A stretch of DNA of 41,010 nucleotides from an uncultured Prevotella sp. (GTDB lineage Bacteria; Bacteroidota; Bacteroidia; Bacteroidales; Bacteroidaceae): contig CAMPYJ010000023.1 in assembly GCA_946998205.1 (NCBI GenBank), positions 1 to 41,010 on the forward strand, read 5' to 3'. The position numbers and the translations under genes were made by a program. The notes beneath the pieces were generated by a model. It was not told where the DNA came from and did not search any database. It saw nothing but the letters and a program-made list of their open reading frames with translations. The first letter of the stretch is position 1. Each line of letters begins with the position of its first letter. Below are positions 7,724 through 16,662 of this stretch, piece by piece.

Positions 7724-8164
7724 ATGACATCAGAAAACGAAGCATATAATAAGTTGATTGAGACCGGTGTGCGTCCTTCCGCACAGCGGTTGGCCATCAT
7801 GGAATTCCTGATGGCGAATCATACGCATCCGACGGTAGAGGATGTTTATAAAGGCTTGTGTTACAAGATTCCCACTTTAAGCAGGACCACCGTTTATAAT
7901 ACGTTGCGTTTGCTTTCAGAACATCAAGCTGCTCAAATGATAACCATCGATGAGCATCGTGTATGTTACGATGGATGTGTAGAGCCCCATGTGCATTTTT
8001 ATTGTAAGAAATGCAAAAAGGTGATTGATCTGCCAGAAGAAGATGCGCCGAAACTTGTTCAGAACAGAAACATTCACGGAAATATCGTCGATGAGATTCA
8101 GCTATATTACAAAGGCATCTGCACTGAATGTGCGCAAAAGGAGATAGCTGAACATTCCAATTAA
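7724..8164 (+). CDS. Fur/PerR-family metal-responsive transcription repressor
   Basis: The product is a 146-residue Fur-superfamily regulator, which binds DNA as a metal-loaded dimer and represses iron-uptake or peroxide-defence genes. Residues 1-85 form the winged helix, including RPSAQRLAIMEFL and the recognition segment LSRTTVYNTLRLL. The C-terminal dimerisation part has HVHFYC, with CKKC and CTEC pairs forming the structural zinc site. The sequence resembles PerR more than classical Fur in its short length and early start. Telling them apart requires the metal-ligand pattern (PerR usually has an aspartate ligand), which I did not resolve. It is a single-gene unit between its own -7 box and a strong terminator. 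No target operon lies in the window. Confidence 0.9.
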   Translation: MTSENEAYNKLIETGVRPSAQRLAIMEFLMANHTHPTVEDVYKGLCYKIPTLSRTTVYNTLRLLSEHQAAQMITIDEHRVCYDGCVEPHVHFYCKKCKKVIDLPEEDAPKLVQNRNIHGNIVDEIQLYYKGICTECAQKEIAEHSN

Positions 8165-8216
8165 CAGAAAGCAATATAATCCTAATTCGTGGCTATCTGA
8201 ATGATAGTTAAATATA

Positions 8217-8250
8217 AACCCATGGAGATTGATTTCAATCTCCATGGGTT
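8217..8250. terminator. strong hairpin terminator after fur
   Basis: AACCCATGGAGATTGA (8217-8232) is perfectly complementary to 8235-8250, a 16-bp stem followed by TTTGCTTTTT. It ends the fur transcript. Confidence 0.8.
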
Positions 8251-8259
8251 TGCTTTTTA

Positions 8260-8314
8260 AACTCATTGACTTTGGTGGTCAAACTCGTTGACTTTAGTTA
8301 TCAAACTCAATGAC
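8260..8314. repeat. 22-bp-period short direct repeats
   Basis: Three copies of AAACTCnnTGACT follow each other every 22 bp (AAACTCATTGACTTTGG, AAACTCGTTGACTTTAG, AAACTCAATGACTGC). Units with the same core and the same 22-bp spacing recur at 34485-34523. The function is unknown. Confidence 0.55.
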
Positions 8315-8457
8315 TGCTTTTTCTAAGGCTTTTGAGGGATGCCTTGCGGGAAATGAAAGACGCAGGCAATGCAGGACTTACTATCGCTGAACAGATACCA
8401 AAACAGAGAAAATTATTTGGACACGAAAGAATTATCGCAGCAAACGCACAAGTATGA
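8314..8457 (+). pseudogene. possible C-terminal fragment of an unrecognised gene
   Basis: A + strand frame between stops at 8311 and 8455 reads protein-like sequence, including LREMKDAGNAGLTIAEQIP and ending HERIIAANAQV. Base composition looks coding, but there is no start codon in a plausible place (only an internal ATG near 8350). It may be the tail of a deleted gene. No family was recognised. Confidence 0.2.
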
Positions 8458-8471
8458 CAGAAAAGCCTTAT

Positions 8472-8640
8472 CTTTGCATAAGACAGGCTGCACCTCAGCA
8501 AAGCAAGTAAACTTTCTTTGCCTTCGGTTTGCACAGCCTTTGCATAAGACAGGCTGCACCTCAGCAAAGCAAGTAAACTTGCTTTGCCTTCGGTTTGCAC
8601 AGCCTTTGCATAAGACAGGCTGCAACTCAGCAAAGTAATA
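8472..8640. repeat. 66-bp tandem repeat, about 2.6 units, each with a hairpin
   Basis: Units begin CTTTGCATAAGACAGG at 8472, 8538 and 8604. Each of the first two contains a near-perfect palindrome, GCAAAGCAAGT-AA-ACTTGCTTTGC in unit 2, with one mismatch in unit 1. The third unit is truncated. The array ends about 25 bases before the glycosyltransferase start. A TATCTTTG promoter-type box overlaps the first unit at 8469-8476. The units are related to the 65-bp insertion at 885-949. Confidence 0.85.
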
Positions 8641-8663
8641 AAATGGTAGGAAAAACATAATAT

Positions 8664-9644
8664 ATGCCAACTCAACAGATATACTCACAAGGCTTATCAA
8701 AGGAGCCGTTAGTAAGTTTCATCATTCCTGTCTACGACCTGCCTGTCGACATGGTTTCCGAATGCTTGGACAGTATTTTGACGTTGTCGCTGGATGATAG
8801 CGAGCGAGAAATCATCTTGGTAGACGACGGCTCTTCCGCATCGCTTTGCAGCGACTTAAAGGATTATTGGAGTCAAATTCTTTATATCCGCCAGCGCAAT
8901 CAAGGACAGTCGGTGGCACGCAACACAGGCATGCGGATGGCACAGGGTAGATACATTCAGTTTGTGGACGGCGACGACGCCCTTGTCCCCTTCACTTACG
9001 AGCATTGTTTGGACATCATACGCTATCACGATGCCGACATGGTGATATTCGACCATGTGCGGACGAAACCGTTAGGAATGCCGACGTGTCACGCAAAGGG
9101 ACCGTTGACGGGAAGCGAATACATGAGCAACGCCAACCTAAGAGCATCGGTATGGGGGATGTTGTTTCAACGAAAAATACTACACGGCTTGCAATTTACG
9201 CCCAATTTGGCAACCGAAGACGAAGCATTCACCCCCCTGTTGGTATTGCGCGCCGAACAACTATATGTAACAGACGCCAAGGCTTATTACTATCGAAAAC
9301 GCAAACAGTCGATTACCAACACCACGAACAAGAAAGACAGGGTGAAAAGACTGAACGATTTGTTAAAAGTCATCACGCAGTTTCAAACACAATTAGACTC
9401 GTTTCCGCCCATGGAACAGAGTGCCATGCAAAGGCGCATCGCACAATTGTCCATGGACTACATCTACAACACGGCACTACATACACACAGCATGAAGCAT
9501 CTACAAAAGGCTATAGCACAATTAAAAGAAAGTGGTTTATATCCATTGCCTGACAAGAATTACACGCATAAGTATCTGTGGTTTAGAAGATTGATACAAA
9601 CATCAATGGGTCGCCGGATGCTGCTGTTATTAACATTGAGATGA
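8664..9644 (+). CDS. glycosyltransferase family 2
   Basis: The product is a GT-A-fold sugar transferase, probably acting at the cytoplasmic face of the inner membrane on a surface glycan. The 326-residue protein starts its domain at VSFIIPVYD (about 17-25). It has the nucleotide-sugar motif LVDDGS with D54 and D55, then RNTG at 87-90, and the metal-binding DGDD at 102-105. The C-terminal 130 residues are helical and basic, as in the lipopolysaccharide and capsule enzymes of this family. Its stop overlaps the start of the next glycosyltransferase (ATGA at 9641-9644), so the two are translationally coupled and probably act in one pathway. The donor and acceptor sugars cannot be read from the sequence. 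The 66-bp repeats lie directly upstream. Confidence 0.92.
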   Translation: MPTQQIYSQGLSKEPLVSFIIPVYDLPVDMVSECLDSILTLSLDDSEREIILVDDGSSASLCSDLKDYWSQILYIRQRNQGQSVARNTGMRMAQGRYIQFVDGDDALVPFTYEHCLDIIRYHDADMVIFDHVRTKPLGMPTCHAKGPLTGSEYMSNANLRASVWGMLFQRKILHGLQFTPNLATEDEAFTPLLVLRAEQLYVTDAKAYYYRKRKQSITNTTNKKDRVKRLNDLLKVITQFQTQLDSFPPMEQSAMQRRIAQLSMDYIYNTALHTHSMKHLQKAIAQLKESGLYPLPDKNYTHKYLWFRRLIQTSMGRRMLLLLTLR

Positions 9645-10747
9645 AAATATTACTTTTGGGCGAATACAGCAACGTGCACTGGACCTTGGCTGAAGGCTTA
9701 CGCCAGCTGGGTCATCAAGTGACAGTTGTCTCGAATGGAGATTTTTGGAAGAACTATCCGCGTGACGTCAATCTCACCCGCACGCCCGGCAAGCTGGGTG
9801 GAGTGGCGTACATGCTGAGGCTGTACGGCATGTTGCCTCAATGGCGTGGATATGATGTGGTGCAGGTTATCAATCCGGTATTCTTAGAAGTCAAAGCACA
9901 TAGAATCACACCCATCTACAAATACTTGCAAAAGCATAACAAAAAAGTGTTCATGGGCGCTTTCGGCATGGACTACTATTGGGTAAAAACGTGTTGCACC
10001 ACCATGCCTTTGCGGTATAGCGATTTTAACATGGGGCACGAACTGAGAAACACGCCTGACGCACTGAAAGAACGGAAAGACTGGCTGGGCACTGACAAAC
10101 AACAGCTGAACGAATACATAGCAAACTCTTGCCATGGCATTATTGCAGGGTTGTATGAATATTGGGCATGTTATCAGCCCATCTTCCCACAAAAGACAAC
10201 GTTCATCCCCTATCCTATCCGTGTTTCAACAAGCAAAGACGTTGTTAAAAATAAAGAGGACAACAGGTTAAAATTGTTTATCGGCATCAACAAAGAGCGG
10301 TCGGTCTACAAGGGAACTGACATCATGTTGGCCGCTGCGCAAGCCATAGTGCGTAAATATCCCCAGCAAGTTCATTTGAGAATCGCCGAGAGCGTGCCCT
10401 TCAACGAATATAAAAAAATGATGGATGGCTCTGATGCCATCCTGGACCAGCTATACAGCTACACCCCTGCCATGAACGCACTTGAAGCAATGAGCAAAGG
10501 TGTGATTTGTATTGGCGGCGGTGAGCCGGAGAATTATGAATTGCTGCACGAGCACGAGCTTCATCCTATCGTGAACGTAAGTCCCACCTACGAGAGTGTT
10601 TATCGGGAATTAGATCTGTTGGCGCAACATCCCGAACGGGTTAAGCAGCTGCGGCGACAAAGCGTGGAATATATCAAGAAGCACCACGACTATGTGCAAG
10701 TAGCCAAACAATATGTAGACTTTTATAACAAGAGTTTCACTCCCTAA
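9641..10747 (+). CDS. glycosyltransferase, GT-B fold (family 1/4-like)
   Basis: The 368-residue product begins with a Rossmann start, KILLLGEYSNVHWTLAEGL, and has the usual two-lobed GT-B outline. The C-terminal lobe contains SVYKGTDIMLAAAQAI, then a segment with EAMSKGVICIGGGEPENYE corresponding to the nucleotide-sugar binding E-x7-E region. That suggests a retaining GT4-like enzyme. It overlaps the upstream family 2 enzyme by four bases and is probably the second enzyme of the same surface-glycan step. The stop codon sits inside a hairpin that follows the gene. No other glycan gene is adjacent, so this pair seems to be an isolated locus. Confidence 0.82.
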   Translation: MKILLLGEYSNVHWTLAEGLRQLGHQVTVVSNGDFWKNYPRDVNLTRTPGKLGGVAYMLRLYGMLPQWRGYDVVQVINPVFLEVKAHRITPIYKYLQKHNKKVFMGAFGMDYYWVKTCCTTMPLRYSDFNMGHELRNTPDALKERKDWLGTDKQQLNEYIANSCHGIIAGLYEYWACYQPIFPQKTTFIPYPIRVSTSKDVVKNKEDNRLKLFIGINKERSVYKGTDIMLAAAQAIVRKYPQQVHLRIAESVPFNEYKKMMDGSDAILDQLYSYTPAMNALEAMSKGVICIGGGEPENYELLHEHELHPIVNVSPTYESVYRELDLLAQHPERVKQLRRQSVEYIKKHHDYVQVAKQYVDFYNKSFTP

Positions 10748-10779
10748 ACAGTTTTCGCTGTTGATGAGGGAGTGAAACT
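10733..10779 (+). terminator. hairpin spanning the glycosyltransferase stop codon
   Basis: AGTTTCACTCCCT (10733-10745) pairs with 10767-10779 (13 bp), with an inner AACAG/CTGTT stem. The upstream arm contains the last codons and the TAA. There is no T tract after it. A second hairpin (GAAGCGTGA/TCACGCTTC, 10809-10830) follows, then TTATCGTTT. Confidence 0.5.
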
Positions 10780-10912
10780 TAGGCTATACGGTCATCTTTT
10801 ACCGAGGCGAAGCGTGACGAATCACGCTTCTTATCGTTTCATCAATGATGACAATTTTTAACTTACATCATTTTTCGCATGCCTTGATAGCATACAGGCT
10901 TCCCCTCGCTGT

Positions 10913-12970
10913 CTACAAGCTGTCACACTCTTCCAACCAGAGTCTGCTGGTAGCGTCGCTTGGCATGCGCCAGTCACCACGGGGATTCAAGCTCACGCTG
11001 CTCACCTTCGGCCCGTCGGGCAAACACGAACGCTTGAATTGCTGAGAGAAGAAACGCTTGCAAAACACCTTGAGCCATTGCTTGATGGTTTCCTCATCAT
11101 AGCATCCCGTCATCTTGAGCAAGTCGCCCTCCACGCCTTGCCTCGGCTGTTGCTTGGCCTCGGCAAAAGCCTTTTTGGCCAACAAGAATACCTTGCGGGG
11201 ACGGAAGCCAAAACGTAAGAAATGATAGAGAAAGAAATCGTGCAACTCGTACGGTCCCACCAAGTCTTCTGTCTTTTGCTTGATAGCCCCATGTTCGTCA
11301 GCTGGTGTCAGCTCGGGCGAGATGGGCGTATCGATGACATCCATCAAGACGCGCGAGGTGTGCTCTTCATGAATGAGGCGCTGGGCATAGAAGCGCACCA
11401 AAAATCTGATCATGGTCTTTGGCACGCCCGCGTTAACGCCATACATGGACATGTGGTCGCCATTATAAGTTGCCCACCCAAGGGCCAATTCGGACATGTC
11501 GCCAGTACCAACGACCAGGGCTCCGAGCTGATTGCTCAAATCCATTAATATCTGTGTGCGCTCGCGAGCCTGACTGTTTTCATACGTCACGTCATGTATG
11601 CCGGAATCATGTCCTATGTCTTCAAAATGCTGGTTCACGCTCTTGCGGATGTCGATTTCCTTGATGGTGACGCCAAGTTCCCGCATCAAGTCAATGGCAT
11701 TGTGATAAGTCCTGTCAGTCGTTCCGAAGCCAGGCATGGTAACACCGATGATTCCTTTGCGGTCATAACCAAGTTTGTCGAACGTCAACACGCAAACCAG
11801 CAGCGCCAACGTGGAATCCAAGCCGCCACTGATACCCAGGACAACGTTGCGGCAGCCAATGTGCTTGATGCGCGTGGCCAACCCCATCGACTGAATGTTG
11901 AGCACCTCCTCACAGCTTTCATCCATCCGTTCAGCTTCCGGGAGGAAGGGATGTGGATTAATCTCACGCTCAAGTTTGAAGTCATACATCTTCAGACATG
12001 GCAGGCATTGCAGGTAATGGATGGTAGAACCATTGTTGAAGATGGCGAACTGATTGGGGCTCAAGTGGTCAGCGAATCCTTTTTGCTTGGCGTAATTGTT
12101 CACTTGCCGCTGGGCATTGACATACGTCGAGTTTGTTCTGCGCTCAGCCCTCAGCATCTCAATGTCAATTTGTGCGGTTTGTATCTGTCCCTCGAACGTA
12201 AACCTTTTCCCTTCCGCCAGCAACGTACCTTTTTCATAGATGAGCCCATTGCCCGCATAAACCACGTCTTGCGTGCTCTCGCCAAAGCCACTGGCCGCAT
12301 AGACATACCCCGTGATGGTTCTGGAACTTTGTTGAGAAAGCAGGCTCTTGAGGTAGTTGTACTTGCCAACCACAGCGTCACTGGCCGAGAGGTTGAAGAT
12401 GATGTCGGCTCCTGCCAACGCCAATGTGTTGCTGGGAGGAACGGGAGCCCACACGTCCTCGCATATTTCCACGCCAAACTGCACACCGTCGGAGGTCACG
12501 AAGATTTGGGGATCGGAAGTCACCACGATGTGCTGTCCGGCATAACGGATGGTTGTTTCCTTCAAATCCTGTGAAGACGCGAACCATCTCTTCTCATAAA
12601 ACTCACCGTAATCGGGCAGGTAGGTCTTTGGAATCACTCCGACAATCCGTCCTTGTTGAATGACCATGCCGCAATTCAAGAGCAAATCTCCGACAATGAC
12701 AGGCAGGCCTATGATGACAATGACGTCTAACTCTCGCGTGAAGTCCAGCAGATGAAGAACGGCGGATTCAGACGCATTTAGCAAAAGATTCTGCTGAAAC
12801 AGATCCTGACACGTGTAGGAAGTGATGCCCAACTCAGGAAAGACGATGATCTCGACGCCCTGTTTTTCCGCCTGAGCAATCTGCGCTTCCGTTTGCTCTA
12901 CGTTATACTTACAGTCAGCCACCTTGACCAGTGGCACCGCACATGCTACTTTGATAAATCCCGATTTCAT
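10913..12970 (-). CDS. nadE: glutamine-dependent NAD+ synthetase
   Basis: The enzyme makes NAD+ from nicotinic acid adenine dinucleotide, ATP and glutamine, the last step of NAD synthesis. The 685-residue product has two domains. The N-terminal nitrilase-type glutaminase carries the triad E46 (FPELG), K115 (VIPKTYLPDY) and C170 (GVEICEDVW). The C-terminal synthetase carries the P-loop GISGGLDST with S381 to S386. The length matches the long, glutaminase-fused form of NadE, so no separate ammonia source is needed. The ATG at 12970 is followed at once by the nitrilase domain. The gene stands downstream of the second MITE-like element, which separates it from the DUF2027-Smr gene. Confidence 0.96.
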   Translation of the reverse strand: MKSGFIKVACAVPLVKVADCKYNVEQTEAQIAQAEKQGVEIIVFPELGITSYTCQDLFQQNLLLNASESAVLHLLDFTRELDVIVIIGLPVIVGDLLLNCGMVIQQGRIVGVIPKTYLPDYGEFYEKRWFASSQDLKETTIRYAGQHIVVTSDPQIFVTSDGVQFGVEICEDVWAPVPPSNTLALAGADIIFNLSASDAVVGKYNYLKSLLSQQSSRTITGYVYAASGFGESTQDVVYAGNGLIYEKGTLLAEGKRFTFEGQIQTAQIDIEMLRAERRTNSTYVNAQRQVNNYAKQKGFADHLSPNQFAIFNNGSTIHYLQCLPCLKMYDFKLEREINPHPFLPEAERMDESCEEVLNIQSMGLATRIKHIGCRNVVLGISGGLDSTLALLVCVLTFDKLGYDRKGIIGVTMPGFGTTDRTYHNAIDLMRELGVTIKEIDIRKSVNQHFEDIGHDSGIHDVTYENSQARERTQILMDLSNQLGALVVGTGDMSELALGWATYNGDHMSMYGVNAGVPKTMIRFLVRFYAQRLIHEEHTSRVLMDVIDTPISPELTPADEHGAIKQKTEDLVGPYELHDFFLYHFLRFGFRPRKVFLLAKKAFAEAKQQPRQGVEGDLLKMTGCYDEETIKQWLKVFCKRFFSQQFKRSCLPDGPKVSSVSLNPRGDWRMPSDATSRLWLEECDSL

Positions 12971-13116
12971 TATGTGTAGATTTTATATTGATCGTATCAA
13001 ACGAGAGGAGTAAAAGGAAAGCAAATGAAGTGAACCTACAAATACTTTTCATCCGAGAGAGCAATGTCCGTTTACCCCCACCAATTCCCCTCGTAACTGC
13101 CGTTAACTTCTTTTTT

Positions 13117-13320
13117 AGGCGGTTCTATAAACTACCACCGTAAAGTTTTTATGTCAGTCTTTTCACGCTTTGTCGTCTTGTGTACTCTTTTTGGTTCAAT
13201 TTTCTTGTTCGTTCAGTCGTGTAGCTCGCTATACTCCTTCACTCTCTTGCATTTTGACCTCAAAAATAAGCACAAAATCTAACAAAGCTAATTTATAGAA
13301 CCAGCCTTATAGAACCGCCC
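13117..13320. repeat. MITE-like element, copy 2
   Basis: The left end is GGCGGTTCTATAA at 13118-13130. The inner right end is TAATTTATAGAACC at 13289-13302, followed by a second partial right end, TTATAGAACCGCCC, at 13307-13320. It shares the order and most bases of copy 1 (808-1067) but lacks the 65-bp insertion. As with copy 1, the right end abuts the stop codon of a - strand gene, here DUF2027-Smr (stop at 13322-13324). The rest of the 12971-13321 gap holds nothing I recognise. Confidence 0.7.
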
Positions 13321-13321
13321 T

Positions 13322-14494
13322 TTATTTAATCGTCACCTGCGTGGCACCGTAACCATATTCCAGAAAACTCGCATCCTGATATGGATACTTCTTATATCGA
13401 TAATTCAGGTCGTTGATGAGTGCCCGCCTCAGCACCCCCTCACCTTTACCGTGGATGAAAATGATTTTCTGCCCTTTCTTATCTGCATACTCAGCCAAAA
13501 TGTCACGAAACTTCTTCAGTTGATAATTCAGTATGTCAGCGGCACTCATGCCCGCAGTGGAATCCAACAACTCATTGGCATGCAGGTCAACCACCAGAAG
13601 ATTGTCATCGCCCCGATGCTTTATCACAAAAGGATTTCCTTTTCGCCGCTTGTCATCATACCGGCTCATGTAGGTATCACCCTTCGCCTTTACCGACGTT
13701 GCAACCTTAGCATGATGCTGCTCCGCCTTCTGATACATCTCAGCCTTCAAGGCTGTGGGGTCTACAACCAACGGCCGCGCTGTTTTATCGTTTTCAATGA
13801 TGGTGTACAACAAGGCTGGCTGCTCAAAGAAATCATTGTCTTCAAAAGTGTGAAGCTTGTAGAACTTCACCGGATCAATTCTAAACTGTGCGTCCACCAC
13901 CGGCTTCAAGACGAATGGTTTCTCACGCTTGTAGGCCATCAGTTGAACGGCTACCCAGCCCAATTCATTTAAATCGTCACGACCAAACTCCTCGATAAAC
14001 TCTTTTGTGTTAGGTTCTACTTCCTGCGTAGCTTTCAATGTCCAGCTCTGTCCTTCTGCAGCAAGGTAAGTGAATCGGACATAATAGTTGCTGTCGTTCA
14101 CAAAATAACTCTCGAATCTCGTATGGGTCACCTCCTTGATGTCCAAAGGTACAAAGGCGAGATAACAACTCAGTTGGTTTCCACCTTTACGTTCTTCTAC
14201 AGGAGGGCGGAATGTAATCTCCTTGTCTGCCGGGTCTTGTTCCAACTCTTCCTCCTCCTCATCCATTTCAGCATGACTGATGGCCTGCTTCACGGAGGTT
14301 GGTTTCCGCGGATGAGTACCAACTACTTTGCTGGTACTATAATCATCGTCCCGAACAAGCACCACTTCATTGATGGGAGTAGGAATTTGAAAGCCATCCT
14401 CATCCTCTACCAATACGATGTTTTTTCCTTGGAATCCTGCGATGACACCACCGCCAGACTCGCTGAGAAAACTTACTTTATCACCTATCTTCAT
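13322..14494 (-). CDS. DUF2027 domain protein with C-terminal Smr domain
   Basis: The 390-residue product begins MKIGDKVSFLSESGGGVIAG, a small beta-barrel-like start. It then has an acidic linker (about 85-105, EEEEELEQDP) and the DUF2027 region. It ends in an Smr (MutS-related) domain with the motifs VVDLHANEL and FIHGKGEGVLRRAL. Smr domains are nucleic-acid nicking or cleaving modules, in bacteria tied to ribosome rescue and DNA handling. No MutS ATPase part is present, so this is not MutS2. The architecture is typical of Bacteroidetes, but the cellular role is not established. It lies 123 bases after queA in the same direction. Confidence 0.88.
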   Translation of the reverse strand: MKIGDKVSFLSESGGGVIAGFQGKNIVLVEDEDGFQIPTPINEVVLVRDDDYSTSKVVGTHPRKPTSVKQAISHAEMDEEEEELEQDPADKEITFRPPVEERKGGNQLSCYLAFVPLDIKEVTHTRFESYFVNDSNYYVRFTYLAAEGQSWTLKATQEVEPNTKEFIEEFGRDDLNELGWVAVQLMAYKREKPFVLKPVVDAQFRIDPVKFYKLHTFEDNDFFEQPALLYTIIENDKTARPLVVDPTALKAEMYQKAEQHHAKVATSVKAKGDTYMSRYDDKRRKGNPFVIKHRGDDNLLVVDLHANELLDSTAGMSAADILNYQLKKFRDILAEYADKKGQKIIFIHGKGEGVLRRALINDLNYRYKKYPYQDASFLEYGYGATQVTIK

Positions 14495-14617
14495 CTTATA
14501 GAAAAATGTAAATATCCAACATGTTTATTTCTACTTGCCCCGCCAGACGCGTCCGGCGCATGGCCGTTCAACGATTATACCGCTGTCATCCAGCGTGCCA
14601 TCGAGGGGTATACCCGA

Positions 14618-15916
14618 TTAAGGAATCAGCAAACTGCTGTCTCCATAACTGAGAAAGCGGAAGTCGTGAGCCAGCGCATAGTCGTAAATCTTGCGCCAGT
14701 CGCCATGAACGAAGGCGCTGACCAGAAGCAACAACGTGCTCTGTGGCTGATGAAAGTTGGTTATCAACATCTTCACGATCTTGTACTCATAGCCTGGTGC
14801 TATGATGATTTGGGTTGAACTGTGCAAGGCACCCAATTGATTTCGTTTGAGATAGTTGAGGACGTTTTGTATCGCCTGCATCGGTGTGATGCCGTCTATC
14901 AATCCCCCATTCAGCCGTTCGGTCGTTCCATCCTCTCTCATTCTCTCGTAGGGAGCCCACTGACTGACATGCAACTCGGCCTCCGAAGCATCGGGGTGTG
15001 CTGACAAATACACGCCCATGTAATACAAGCTTTCCAATGTCCGCACGCTGGTCGTCCCCACCGCAATGGCACTTGCATCGTGTCGCAACAGCTTCTCCAA
15101 CGTTTGTTGGTGTACGCAGATATATTCGGTATGCATGTCATGGCCTTCTATTTCTTGACTTTTCACGGGTTTGAACGTTCCCGCTCCGACGTGAAGGGTT
15201 ACCTCTTCCCTGTCGATGCCATGCTCGTCTAACGACTTGAGCACATCATTGGTAAAATGAAGACCTGCCGTTGGAGCTGCCACCGACCCTTTTATTTTAG
15301 AATAAACGGTTTGATAAGTAGTCTTGTCGCTCTCCTCCGTTTCCCGATTGAGATAAGGAGGAATGGGCAGCTCGCCCATATCTTCTAATATTTCGGAAAA
15401 ACTAACATCATTATCATCCCAATCAAACTCTATCCAATGATGCGTGGCAGGTGCGGACAGCAGTAGGTTTCCCCTGGTGTCGTCATCAACATCCTGACTT
15501 TTCCTGGTTATGGTAAGAGTGAGACTACGGCCCTTTATCTCATAAGAGCGGGTGAGAGGCCCTTCTTTCCATTTCTTCAAATTGCCAATCATGCAGTACC
15601 ATGCACAGTGTCCCTTTGTCTGGAAAATCTGTTCATAGTCGGTTGGGGCAGCCGGTTCCATCAAAAACACCTCTATCTTAGCACCTGTACTTTTCATGAA
15701 GTACATTCGTGCCTGGATGACTTTGGTGTTGTTGAAAATCATCAACGCCCCTTGTGGTAGATGCTCGCTCAGATGACAGAACACATCCTCACTAACTTTT
15801 CCATGATTGTACAACAGCAGTTTACTCTGATCGCGTTGCGCAATAGGAAATTTTGCGATACGGTCATCTGGCAATTCATATTGATAATCACTAATGTGTA
15901 TATGTTTTGTATCCAT
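14618..15916 (-). CDS. queA: S-adenosylmethionine:tRNA ribosyltransferase-isomerase
   Basis: QueA transfers and isomerises the ribose of S-adenosylmethionine onto preQ1 at position 34 of tRNA, giving epoxyqueuosine. The product has 432 residues, longer than the roughly 350-residue E. coli enzyme. It carries the family signatures YELPDDRIAKFP near the start, MIFNNTKVIQAR, the central VAAPTAGLHFT, and LHVGAGTFKPV. It ends with TNFHQPQSTLLLLVSAF. The extra length lies in the middle (about residues 100-190). It is 21 bases after the PAP2 gene and may be the tail of the bat operon transcript. No other queuosine gene is in the window. Confidence 0.96.
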   Translation of the reverse strand: MDTKHIHISDYQYELPDDRIAKFPIAQRDQSKLLLYNHGKVSEDVFCHLSEHLPQGALMIFNNTKVIQARMYFMKSTGAKIEVFLMEPAAPTDYEQIFQTKGHCAWYCMIGNLKKWKEGPLTRSYEIKGRSLTLTITRKSQDVDDDTRGNLLLSAPATHHWIEFDWDDNDVSFSEILEDMGELPIPPYLNRETEESDKTTYQTVYSKIKGSVAAPTAGLHFTNDVLKSLDEHGIDREEVTLHVGAGTFKPVKSQEIEGHDMHTEYICVHQQTLEKLLRHDASAIAVGTTSVRTLESLYYMGVYLSAHPDASEAELHVSQWAPYERMREDGTTERLNGGLIDGITPMQAIQNVLNYLKRNQLGALHSSTQIIIAPGYEYKIVKMLITNFHQPQSTLLLLVSAFVHGDWRKIYDYALAHDFRFLSYGDSSLLIP

Positions 15917-15937
15917 CTTTCTCTGTTTTTAATCTAT

Positions 15938-16636
15938 TTAAGTAAACAACACTAATCCTCTAAAAATAACATACATGAAAGATAACGACATCACTAAGAT
16001 AACAAGATGCACGTCCTTGTGACCATACCCCGTTTGTGTGTACTGGCTTGAGATGTAATTCGCATTGGCTGAAATCTTTCGATTCACCCGGCAATACATC
16101 CAATAGACACTCAATCCAACGATTGTTGCCCAAGCGAAACCCGCCAAAACGTCACTTGGATAATGCACGCCTAAATATAGTCTGGAATAAGCATTGAGCA
16201 GAGACCATGTAACCATGAAGAAACTGAACAAACCACTTCTGACTAACAGGCACAGAAACAGAGCAATGGAAAACGTATTTGACGCATGACCGGAAAAGAA
16301 ACTGTAAGTTCTGGGACGATATTGATCAATCACGTCGATTTGGTATTTCAACATCGGGTCGTTACAAGGACGAATCCTGCCCACCAACGGTTTGATGAAA
16401 GCGTCGGCCATTCCCGATGAAAGGAGCAGGCACAAAGCGGCAAAACCAATGACGAGAAATATCTGCGTCATCGTCTCATTGTTCTTGATGACAAGGTAAA
16501 TCAAAGCGACATACAGGGGAATCCACGTCACACTGGATGTCAGGGTCATCATCATTCCATCCAGAAACAATGAGTCAGAACCATTCAGCGCAAATAGTAG
16601 TTGGTGATCCAAATCTGTTAATGCTTGTATATTCAA
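15938..16636 (-). CDS. PAP2-family membrane phosphatase
   Basis: The 232-residue integral membrane protein has the three phosphatase motifs of the PAP2 superfamily: KPLVGRIRP, SFFSGHASN and SRLYLGVHYPSD. Several hydrophobic helices lie around them. Such enzymes remove phosphates from lipid carriers, for example undecaprenyl pyrophosphate, or from lipid A, at the outer face of the inner membrane. Which substrate applies cannot be decided from the motifs. The gene is 26 bases after the batD-batE fusion and 21 bases before queA, so it is probably cotranscribed with them. Confidence 0.9.
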   Translation of the reverse strand: MNIQALTDLDHQLLFALNGSDSLFLDGMMMTLTSSVTWIPLYVALIYLVIKNNETMTQIFLVIGFAALCLLLSSGMADAFIKPLVGRIRPCNDPMLKYQIDVIDQYRPRTYSFFSGHASNTFSIALFLCLLVRSGLFSFFMVTWSLLNAYSRLYLGVHYPSDVLAGFAWATIVGLSVYWMYCRVNRKISANANYISSQYTQTGYGHKDVHLVILVMSLSFMYVIFRGLVLFT

Positions 16637-16662
16637 TTTCAGGATGTTGTATTAATGGTGCA

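Noticed and set aside
8307..8700. Overlapping frames with repeated peptides such as AEVQPVLCKGCANRRQ
   Set aside because: These are translations of the 66-bp tandem repeat on both strands, not genes.
9005..9553. 182-codon + strand open frame
   Set aside because: It is a shifted frame within the family 2 glycosyltransferase, which has clear motifs.
11594..12574. 326-codon + strand open frame
   Set aside because: It lies antisense inside nadE, which has all catalytic residues; no domain is visible in the shadow frame.
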